Of a DNA stretch of 5,258 bases, positions 1 through 5,258 are shown piece by piece. The notes under the pieces were generated by a model that saw only the letters and a program-made list of their open reading frames with translations, ran no database searches and had not been told where the DNA came from. The position numbers were made by a program, and so were the translations under genes. Origin of the DNA: Aequorivita sp. (GTDB lineage Bacteria; Bacteroidota; Bacteroidia; Flavobacteriales; Flavobacteriaceae); contig JAGQYZ010000241.1 of assembly GCA_020435865.1 (NCBI GenBank), positions 1-5,258 of the forward strand. Direction: 5' to 3'. How positions within the stretch are numbered: the first letter of the stretch is position 1; each line of letters opens with the position of its first letter.

Positions 1-56
1 AAATGGCTGAAATGATGGAACAGGCAGAAGAACAGAAAAAGAGCGGAAAACGTTAA
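1..56 (+). CDS. C-terminal tail of an upstream protein (partial, 5' end outside window)
   Basis: An open frame enters from the left edge (first complete codon at base 3) and stops at TAA 54-56. It gives 18 residues: MAEMMEQAEEQKKSGKR preceded by one residue whose codon is cut by the edge. The other two plus-strand frames hit stops within the first 20 bases, so this frame is the likely one. The tail is rich in Glu, Gln and Lys and looks like a flexible or coiled-coil charged C-terminus. Such tails occur at the end of Bacteroidota YidC membrane insertases, which I recall lying near MORN-repeat genes in some flavobacteria. That identification is only a guess, since no domain is visible. There is a 72-bp gap to the next gene on the same strand. 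Confidence 0.5.
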   Translation, partial: MAEMMEQAEEQKKSGKR

Positions 57-128
57 TTTTTATTTCCAAAAAGCTGTTTAAAAAATAGAAAGTCAATTTC
101 AACGTTTGTTTATTAAGCAAATGAAACA

Positions 129-818
129 ATGAAAAAAACCGTTTTATTATTTTTCTTCGGAATACTCTTCTGCTCGCCTTTTGTTTTTTCCCAAAGTGAA
201 ATTAATCAGATGGACTCACAAGGTCAACGCCATGGTGTTTGGAAAAAAACCTTTGAAGGAACCGATCAACTTCGTTACGAAGGTACTTTTGAGCATGGAA
301 AAGAAGTTGGACAGTTCAAGTTTTACTGTGAATCTTGTAAAAACCAACCTATGGTTATTAAAAATTTCACAGGAAAAGATAATATTGCCGATGTAAAATA
401 CTTCACTATTAAAGGAAAGCTTGTTAGCGAAGGAAAAATGAAAGGCAAAGACCGTATTGGTGAATGGGTTTACTTTCAGGAAAAGTCTAACGACGTAATG
501 ACACGTGAGCAATATACTAACGGTAAGTTAGAAGGACAAGTGATTACCTACTACCCCAACGGAAAAATCACTGAAGAAACAACCTATAAAAAAGGCATAA
601 AGGATGGCGAAGATAATTATTACTCGCCCGATGGTGTATTGCTGAAAAAACTACTTTATAAAGAAGGTCAACTGCAAGGGCCTGCGTTATACTATGACGC
701 TTATGGCAATGTAGTGATTGAAGGTTTTTACAAGGACGACAAAAAACATGGGCTTTGGAAATACTACAAAAACGGAAAAGTTATTTTGGAAGAAACCTAT
801 CCAAAAAAGAATAATTAA
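129..818 (+). CDS. Exported MORN_2-repeat protein (YwqK-like family)
   Basis: The 229-residue protein begins with a Sec signal peptide: MKK, a hydrophobic stretch at about 4-19, and a likely signal peptidase I cut near FVFS-Q (21/22). Cys15 is not in a proper lipobox, so it is probably soluble periplasmic or surface protein rather than a lipoprotein. The rest consists of MORN-variant (MORN_2) motifs of the type Y-x-x-G-x-x-x-G-x-x-x-x-Y-Y-x-x-G. Degenerate copies sit near residues 30-39, 50-66 and 99-116. Four regular copies start at Tyr129, Tyr153, Tyr177 and Tyr201, a 24-residue period. A CxxC pair lies at 67/70. The family is often labelled 'YwqK family antitoxin', but no toxin gene is adjacent and the signal peptide argues against a cytoplasmic antitoxin. 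Function is unknown, perhaps protein-protein or envelope binding. The start is ATG 129; an ATG at 121 runs into a stop after three codons. The gene ends with tandem stops, TAATAA. Confidence 0.85.
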   Translation: MKKTVLLFFFGILFCSPFVFSQSEINQMDSQGQRHGVWKKTFEGTDQLRYEGTFEHGKEVGQFKFYCESCKNQPMVIKNFTGKDNIADVKYFTIKGKLVSEGKMKGKDRIGEWVYFQEKSNDVMTREQYTNGKLEGQVITYYPNGKITEETTYKKGIKDGEDNYYSPDGVLLKKLLYKEGQLQGPALYYDAYGNVVIEGFYKDDKKHGLWKYYKNGKVILEETYPKKNN

Positions 819-834
819 TAAACCTTTTGGGTAA

Positions 835-852
835 GGTAGCCAACTAGCTACC
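835..852. repeat. Short inverted repeat (6-bp stem) after the MORN gene
   Basis: GGTAGC (835-840) and GCTACC (847-852) are perfect complements around the 6-base loop CAACTA. The hairpin lies 16 bases past the MORN gene stop and just upstream of the mnmA promoter. It could be a weak transcription end or mRNA-stabilising structure for the MORN transcript. No T-run follows, so it is not a typical intrinsic terminator. The -33 element of the next promoter begins six bases downstream, so a regulator site is also possible. Confidence 0.4.
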
Positions 853-857
853 GACTG

Positions 858-886
858 TTGTATTCAAAAAAGTCTTTTTATCTTTG
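858..886 (+). promoter_or_regulatory. Flavobacterium-type sigma-A promoter for mnmA operon
   Basis: TTG at 858-860, an 18-base spacer, then TATCTTTG at 879-886 followed by C. This matches the known Flavobacterium consensus TTG-N17-23-TAnnTTTG at every fixed position. Transcription would start around 892-895, leaving a 5' leader of about 45 bases before the mnmA ATG at 940. The leader has no Shine-Dalgarno motif, as is normal in this phylum. It contains a small imperfect hairpin (about 905-920, TTCA/TGAA core). This is the only convincing promoter in the window and could drive all three downstream genes. Confidence 0.75.
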
Positions 887-939
887 CACATTCGTGAACT
901 CAAGCCATTCAAGGTGAAGGTTTACACACTTAAATTTTT

Positions 940-2130
940 ATGAAAAAACGAGTAGTTGTCGGACTTAGCGGAGGCGTAGATTCCAGTGTTGCAGCCTATC
1001 TTTTAAAAGAGCAGGGCTATGATGTTATTGGTCTTTTTATGAAGAATTGGCACGATGATTCCGTTACAATTTCTGACGAATGTCCTTGGTTGGAAGACAG
1101 CAATGATGCTATGCTTGTGGCAGAAAAACTAGGTATTCCTTTTCAAACTGTTGATTTAAGCGAAGCGTATAAGGAAAGAATCGTCGATTATATGTTTCGT
1201 GAATATCAAATGGGCAGAACACCAAACCCAGATGTGCTCTGCAATCGCGAAATAAAGTTTGATGTTTTTATGAAAATCGCATTAAGTTTGGGTGCCGATT
1301 TTGTAGCAACAGGGCATTATTGTAGGAAAGGCATCTTTGAAAAAAACGGCAAAGAAATCTATCAATTACTCGCCGGAAAAGACCCAAACAAGGACCAATC
1401 CTACTTTTTATGTCAACTTTCGCAAGAACAACTTTCAAAAACACTTTTCCCAATTGGAGAATTGTTAAAACCTGAAGTTCGAAAAATTGCTTCGGAACAA
1501 AACTTGATTACCGCTGAAAAAAGAGATTCACAAGGTTTATGTTTCATAGGAAAAGTAAGATTGCCTGAGTTTCTTCAACAAAAATTGGCGCCTAAAGATG
1601 GCGCAATCGTGGAAGTGCCAGCAAGTTTTTCAGGATATAAATTAAAAACACCTGTTTTTTCTTCAAAAGAAGAAAAACTGGAATATCTTTCAGCAAAACA
1701 TAAATACGCACAAACCGATGGCAAGCAAGTGGGCATACACCACGGGGCACACTATTTTACCAAGGGACAGCGCAAAGGTCTGGCCGTTGGCGGAACCAAA
1801 GAACCACTTTTTGTAATTGATACGGATGTAAACAAAAATATAATTTACACTGGCCAAGGTAAGGATCATCCCGGTCTATACCGTCATGGACTGTTCGTTA
1901 AAAACGAAGAAATACACTGGATTCGCGAAGATCTAAAACTTAATGAAGACCAAACAATGGAAGTCTTGGCACGCATCCGATATAGGCAACCTTTAGAAAA
2001 AGCAACTTTACACCGCACAATTTGCGGACTTTATATTATATTTGACAACCCACAATCCGCCATTACCGAAGGACAATTTGTTGCTTGGTATAACGGTCCC
2101 GAATTATTGGGAAGTGGCGTAATTTCTTAA
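940..2130 (+). CDS. mnmA: tRNA-specific 2-thiouridylase MnmA
   Basis: MnmA is a cytosolic enzyme that activates C2 of wobble uridine 34 in tRNA-Lys, -Glu and -Gln with ATP, then inserts sulfur from a protein persulfide to give s2U34. The 396-residue protein shows the PP-loop SGGVDSS at 10-16 for ATP binding and the [10 protein letters not shown] block at 94-103 with Asp98 and catalytic Cys101. Further motifs are ATGHY (123-127), KDQSYFL (151-157) and DSQGLCFIG (196-204) with the second catalytic Cys201. The Cys pair matches Cys102/Cys199 of E. coli MnmA. The central domain motif FTKGQRKGL is at 273-281 and the C-terminal beta-barrel follows. It is about 28 residues longer than the 368-residue E. 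coli enzyme. The extra sequence lies mostly at about 229-260, between GAIVEVP and DGKQVG. The gene is first after the promoter at 858-886, and its stop is 9 bp before the protease gene. Confidence 0.97.
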   Translation: MKKRVVVGLSGGVDSSVAAYLLKEQGYDVIGLFMKNWHDDSVTISDECPWLEDSNDAMLVAEKLGIPFQTVDLSEAYKERIVDYMFREYQMGRTPNPDVLCNREIKFDVFMKIALSLGADFVATGHYCRKGIFEKNGKEIYQLLAGKDPNKDQSYFLCQLSQEQLSKTLFPIGELLKPEVRKIASEQNLITAEKRDSQGLCFIGKVRLPEFLQQKLAPKDGAIVEVPASFSGYKLKTPVFSSKEEKLEYLSAKHKYAQTDGKQVGIHHGAHYFTKGQRKGLAVGGTKEPLFVIDTDVNKNIIYTGQGKDHPGLYRHGLFVKNEEIHWIREDLKLNEDQTMEVLARIRYRQPLEKATLHRTICGLYIIFDNPQSAITEGQFVAWYNGPELLGSGVIS

Positions 2131-2139
2131 AAAACTATT

Positions 2140-3774
2140 ATGATGAAAAAATTATCCCTATTACTTCTTGTTTTTGTTTCAACTTTGAGCTTTGCGCAAA
2201 CTGAGGATGCACTTGTATACTTAGAAGCTAAAGATCCGACTGTAGTTGCTACAGCTTTGGCAAACCCAATATCTATTATGACCCAAGCGGCTATTGATAG
2301 AAAAAATGCACAAGGCATTGCAATTGATGACCGTGATGTACCCTTAAACGAAACACAAAAAGCCGCTATTGATGCTGCTACCGGAATTACCGTGCTTGCA
2401 AAATCAAAATGGCTGAATGCCGTTTACGTACGAGGAACTGAAAACAATATCAACAACCTTTTGAACCTTTCGTTCGTTACAGATGTAGAATTTGCAGATA
2501 AAACATTAAACAGACCCACCGGAGGTAAACAATTTACCAAAGACAAATTTGAAGTTGAAAACCAATTTCCATCAAGACCAGTATATAACTATGGAAGTGC
2601 AACCAACCAAACAGAAATGATCAACGTGAATTATCTTCACGAAAACGATTATACTGGCCAAGATATTATTGTGGCTTATATGGATAATGGTTACCCAGGC
2701 GTACTGACCAATCCTGCTTATGCGACCCTTAGAGATGAAGGCAGACTTTTAGGGTATTATGATTTTGTTGATAGAGCTGTAAATCCAAATGGAACTGGAA
2801 GTCACGGTGCAGGAACCTTTAGTGATGCCGCAGGATTTTTGAACGGTCAATTTGTTGGTACTGCTCCAGGTGCCTCATATTATTTGTTCATCACAGAAGA
2901 TAACAACAATGAATCTCCTGCAGAAGAAGCATTTTGGGTAGAAGCTTTAGAACGTGCTGATAGTTTGGGTGTTTATGTTACAAATACATCATTAAGCTAC
3001 CAAGCTTTTGATAATCCAAGCTTTGATCACGAATACTCAGATTTGGATGGACTAACTACTATAGCAGCCCGTGGCTCTAATATAGGTTTTGATAAAGGAA
3101 TGATAAATGTAGTATCTGCCGGAAACGCTGGAAATGATTTTGGATTTGTAGCCACTCCATCAGATGCGCCTGGTTCATTAACTGTTGGTGCCGTAGATTC
3201 GAATGAAAACTATGTTTCTTTCAGTTCTCGCGGACCTAATTCTGCAGGTGTTATCAAGCCAGACGTAATGGCCAAGGGGCGTGATGCAGCAATAGTGAGC
3301 CAAAATGGAAACGTAACTACAGCGAGTGGAACTTCTTTCAGTTCCCCTATTACAGCCGGAGCGGTAGCTTCTTTATGGAGTGCAGTACCAACGTTGAAAA
3401 ATGATGTGGTTATGCAAGCAGTTCGTGAATCTGCCGATAGATATAATAATCCCACAGACGAATACGGTTATGGAATCCCAGATTTTGGTGAAGCATTGAA
3501 CGCTCTTTTAACTGTAGGTATTGAGGAACAAATGCTTGATACTAATTTTGCATTATATCCAAACCCTGTAACCACAGAAATAAACATATCTTTTCCAAAA
3601 AATTCTGAAAATGCTGAATTTGCACTTTTTAATATTTTAGGTGAAAGAATTCTTCAAACAAACATTACTACTATGAAGAATCGTATTGATGTATCTGGGC
3701 TTGCCTCTGGAATGTATATTGCTTCAATCACTTCAAACAATAAAACAACGAGCTATAAAATTATTAAAGAATAG
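2140..3774 (+). CDS. Secreted subtilisin-like S8 serine protease with T9SS type A sorting domain
   Basis: This is a 544-residue exported endopeptidase. The signal peptide covers residues 1-19 (cut at SFA-Q), followed by a probable prodomain at about 21-145. The S8 catalytic domain runs from about 160 to 455. Triad assignments: Asp182 in AYMDNG, His222 in GSHGAGT and Ser399 in GTSFSSP, with oxyanion Asn329 in SAGNAGN. The usual HGTH after the histidine is HGAG here, and the usual D-S/T-G is D-N-G. The end (about 470-544) is a T9SS type A domain: YPNP, a FNILGERI-type strand, VSGLASGMYI, and a C-terminal SYKIIKE. It would be cleaved on passage across the outer membrane and the protease released or anchored. 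Start: ATGATG at 2140; the second ATG (2143) would serve equally well. It follows mnmA by 9 bp and overlaps the next gene by one base, so it is likely co-transcribed. The substrate is unknown. Confidence 0.93.
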   Translation: MMKKLSLLLLVFVSTLSFAQTEDALVYLEAKDPTVVATALANPISIMTQAAIDRKNAQGIAIDDRDVPLNETQKAAIDAATGITVLAKSKWLNAVYVRGTENNINNLLNLSFVTDVEFADKTLNRPTGGKQFTKDKFEVENQFPSRPVYNYGSATNQTEMINVNYLHENDYTGQDIIVAYMDNGYPGVLTNPAYATLRDEGRLLGYYDFVDRAVNPNGTGSHGAGTFSDAAGFLNGQFVGTAPGASYYLFITEDNNNESPAEEAFWVEALERADSLGVYVTNTSLSYQAFDNPSFDHEYSDLDGLTTIAARGSNIGFDKGMINVVSAGNAGNDFGFVATPSDAPGSLTVGAVDSNENYVSFSSRGPNSAGVIKPDVMAKGRDAAIVSQNGNVTTASGTSFSSPITAGAVASLWSAVPTLKNDVVMQAVRESADRYNNPTDEYGYGIPDFGEALNALLTVGIEEQMLDTNFALYPNPVTTEINISFPKNSENAEFALFNILGERILQTNITTMKNRIDVSGLASGMYIASITSNNKTTSYKIIKE

Positions 3775-4715
3775 TGAAAAACCGGATTACCGAACTTTTT
3801 AATATTCAATATCCTATAATTCAAGCTGGAATGATTTGGAACAGCGGTTGGCGACTTGCCACCGCTGTTTCCAATTCTGGTGGTTTGGGTCTTTTGGGCG
3901 CAGGCTCAATGTATCCTGAAATTCTTCGGGAGCATATTCAGAAATGTAAAAAAGCGACCGATAAACCTTTCGGAGTAAACGTGCCGATGCTCTACCCTGA
4001 TATTGACAAGATCATCAATATCATACTTGAAGAAGGTGTAAAAATAGTTTTCACTTCAGCAGGAAACCCAAAAACATATACTTCAAAACTTAAAGATCAC
4101 GGAATTACAGTTGTCCACGTGGTGAGCAGTGTAAAATTTGCTTTAAAAGCACAGGAAGCTGGTGTTGATGCCGTTGTTGCTGAAGGCTTTGAAGCTGGTG
4201 GTCATAATGGCCGCGAAGAAACAACTACTTTCACTTTGATTCCAATGGTGAAAGAACAATTGAATATTCCTTTGATAGCCGCTGGCGGAATTGCTACAGG
4301 TCGTGGTATGCTTGCCGCAATGGTTTTAGGTGCAGACGGTGTGCAAGTAGGAAGCCGGTTTGTTGCTTCAGAAGAAGCTTCATCACATCGCGCCTTCAAG
4401 CAAATGGTGGTAGATGCCAAAGAAGGAGATACACTTCTTACTTTAAAAGAATTGGCGCCCGTAAGGATGCTTAAAAATAAATTCTTTGAAAGCGTTATGG
4501 AACTTTATACTACCAATCCAACCAAGGAAGAACTCATAAAACATTTGGGCCCTGCCCGTGCCAAACATGGTATGTTTGAAGGTGATTTGGAAGAAGGTGA
4601 ATTGGAGATTGGGCAGATTGCTGGATTAATCCACGATATAAAACCTGCTGCTCAAATTGTAAAGGAGATGTTTGAAGAGTTCGAAATCGCTAAGAAAGAG
4701 GTTGCCAATTTTTAA
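3774..4715 (+). CDS. FMN-dependent nitronate monooxygenase / FabK-like enoyl-ACP reductase family protein
   Basis: The 313-residue protein is a cytosolic TIM-barrel flavoprotein of the NMO/FabK (2-nitropropane dioxygenase-like) family. Visible motifs are N-terminal ITELFNIQYPIIQAGM (5-20), DKPFGVNVP (63-71), AGNP (96-99), AEGFEAGGHNG (136-146) with probable catalytic His144, and the FMN phosphate-binding segments AAGGIATGRG (169-178) and GADGVQVGSRF (186-196). GQIAGL follows at 280-285. Several of these (RITEL.., DKPFGVN, EEGVK, AEGxEAGGH, GQIAGL) resemble, as I remember it, Streptococcus FabK at least as much as classical nitronate monooxygenases. Two roles are therefore possible: nitronate detoxification, or NAD(P)H-dependent enoyl-ACP reduction in fatty acid synthesis. 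Sequence alone does not decide. The start is GTG at 3774, overlapping the protease stop as TAGTG. It is supported by the family's conserved N-terminus beginning right there. A bidirectional terminator follows 45 bp past the stop. Confidence 0.9.
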   Translation: MKNRITELFNIQYPIIQAGMIWNSGWRLATAVSNSGGLGLLGAGSMYPEILREHIQKCKKATDKPFGVNVPMLYPDIDKIINIILEEGVKIVFTSAGNPKTYTSKLKDHGITVVHVVSSVKFALKAQEAGVDAVVAEGFEAGGHNGREETTTFTLIPMVKEQLNIPLIAAGGIATGRGMLAAMVLGADGVQVGSRFVASEEASSHRAFKQMVVDAKEGDTLLTLKELAPVRMLKNKFFESVMELYTTNPTKEELIKHLGPARAKHGMFEGDLEEGELEIGQIAGLIHDIKPAAQIVKEMFEEFEIAKKEVANF

Positions 4716-4760
4716 GAATTTCTTTTCAACCCATAAACCTATTCAATATTCTGAATATAA

Positions 4761-4792
4761 AAAACCCTTCCAAATTTAATCGGAAGGGTTTT
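4761..4792. terminator. Bidirectional intrinsic terminator between convergent genes
   Basis: An 11-bp perfect stem, AAAACCCTTCC (4761-4771) with GGAAGGGTTTT (4782-4792), surrounds a 10-base AT-rich loop. The right arm runs into TTTTATTTT for plus-strand transcripts. Read on the minus strand, the left flank gives TTTTTTATATT. It therefore fits as terminator both for the mnmA-protease-flavoprotein operon and for the convergent HYR/T9SS gene, whose stop is 24 bp away. Confidence 0.9.
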
Positions 4793-4815
4793 ATTTTAAA
4801 TTAAAATTCTACTGC

Positions 4816-5258
4816 TTATTCCTTGATAAGCCTTTTGGTTATCTGCCCGTTTTCACCTTGAATAATAACAAGGTATGTAGCGGCAGCCATTTCAGAAACA
4901 TCAATTGTTTTCTGGGTTCCCATACTTCTAAGGTCGATTGATTTTACCATTCTTCCTCTTATATCGAAAATGCTTAGATTTTCAAGAGAAAGGCTTTGTG
5001 GATTTCCAATCGTTACTGTATTCTTGGCTGGGTTTGGATACATTTGTACACTTCCTATATCAGCATTATGGTCGCCCGCGCCAAGGATGCTCTCCACGGT
5101 AAGCTCAAACTCACAAGTACTTGTGTTGCCATACGCGTCCGTAGCCGTTAGCGTGATGGTATAGACACCATCAGGTAGCGGTGTTCCCGGGGCGGGATCC
5201 TGTGTGGTTATATCCACGGGGTCCGTACAGTTATCAACTGCCGTGGCCTCGCCCGTCG
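4816..5258 (-). CDS. C-terminus of a secreted HYR-domain protein with T9SS type A sorting domain (partial)
   Basis: The minus-strand frame is open to the right window edge, so the true start lies outside. 146 residues are visible before the TAA at 4816-4818. A GTG at 5215-5217 is an internal Val, since the same domain continues upstream through ATAVDNCTDP. Visible residues 1-56 form a HYR (hyalin repeat, Ig-like) domain: A-x-D-N-C, a PDGVYTITLTATDAYGN strand pair, then TCEFELTV, with the characteristic Cys pair at about 10 and 48. A short Gly/Asp-rich linker follows. Residues 70-146 are a T9SS type A sorting domain with YPNP, FDIRGRMV, IDVSEM and terminal KRLIKE. Such proteins are usually large, repeat-rich surface or secreted adhesins or enzymes; the catalytic part, if any, is not visible. 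At the usual VS-L-x-x-G-x-Y position it reads VSEMAAATY, lacking the common Gly. It converges on the flavoprotein gene and shares its terminator. Confidence 0.9.
   Translation of the reverse strand, partial: TGEATAVDNCTDPVDITTQDPAPGTPLPDGVYTITLTATDAYGNTSTCEFELTVESILGAGDHNADIGSVQMYPNPAKNTVTIGNPQSLSLENLSIFDIRGRMVKSIDLRSMGTQKTIDVSEMAAATYLVIIQGENGQITKRLIKE

Noticed and set aside
101..108. AACGTTTG upstream of the MORN gene as a -7 box
   Set aside because: The TA of TAnnTTTG is replaced by AA and no TTG sits 17-23 bases upstream; only TTTA at 77-80. Too weak to call.
216..512. 98-codon open frame antisense to the MORN gene
   Set aside because: It is opposite a clearly coding, repeat-structured gene, has no recognisable motif, and is explained as a shadow frame.
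2037..2044. TATATTTG inside the end of mnmA as an internal promoter for the protease
   Set aside because: The -7 match is good, but the nearest TTG (2022-2024) is only 12 bases away, and there is none at the required 17-23 spacing.
4741..4756. ATTCA/TGAAT 5-bp inverted repeat just before the terminator
   Set aside because: Short and AT-only in most positions; expected by chance in such a spacer.
4970..5164. Plus-strand open frame opposite the HYR/T9SS gene
   Set aside because: It overlaps the antisense of a recognisable sorting domain and has no family resemblance or start signal of its own.
5215..5217. GTG as the start of the minus-strand HYR/T9SS gene
   Set aside because: The frame stays open upstream and encodes the beginning of the same HYR domain (VDNCTDP), so this is an internal Val codon.
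1..5258. CRISPR arrays, tRNA or rRNA genes, insertion sequences, phage or defence genes
   Set aside because: I looked for regular repeats, cloverleaf-like blocks, terminal inverted repeats and transposase motifs on both strands and saw none.

Overview
The window looks like chromosome of a marine or soil Flavobacteriia (phylum Bacteroidota). The evidence is an AT-rich composition, promoter elements of the TTG / TAnnTTTG type, starts without Shine-Dalgarno sequences, and two secreted proteins ending in type IX secretion system (T9SS) type A sorting domains, a system confined to Bacteroidota. I cannot name the genus from sequence alone.

Layout. Bases 1-56 are the 3' tail of an upstream gene, encoding a charged 18-residue C-terminus. 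Bases 129-818 encode an exported MORN_2/YwqK-type repeat protein. A 121-bp gap follows, with a small inverted repeat and a near-perfect Flavobacterium-type promoter. Downstream is a tight three-gene plus-strand cluster: mnmA (tRNA U34 2-thiolase, 940-2130), a T9SS-exported subtilisin-like S8 protease (2140-3774) and an FMN-dependent nitronate monooxygenase/FabK-like oxidoreductase (3774-4715). The first two are 9 bp apart. The last two overlap by one base (TAGTG), so all three are probably one transcript from the promoter at 858-886. A strong hairpin at 4761-4792 with T-rich flanks on both sides ends this operon. It also ends a convergent minus-strand gene (4816 to the window edge) that encodes the C-terminus of a large HYR-domain secreted protein with its own T9SS sorting domain.

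How the genes work together. No common pathway is evident. MnmA acts in cytosolic tRNA modification, the S8 protease works outside the cell or at its surface, and the flavoprotein is a cytosolic oxidoreductase. The linkage may reflect co-expression or simple genome packing. There is no sign of phage, insertion sequences, CRISPR, tRNA or rRNA genes. No gene-free stretch exceeds 300 bp. I did not find an obviously new biological system. The points most worth a second look are the operon composition, the NMO versus FabK identity of the flavoprotein, and the GC-rich HYR-coding edge.
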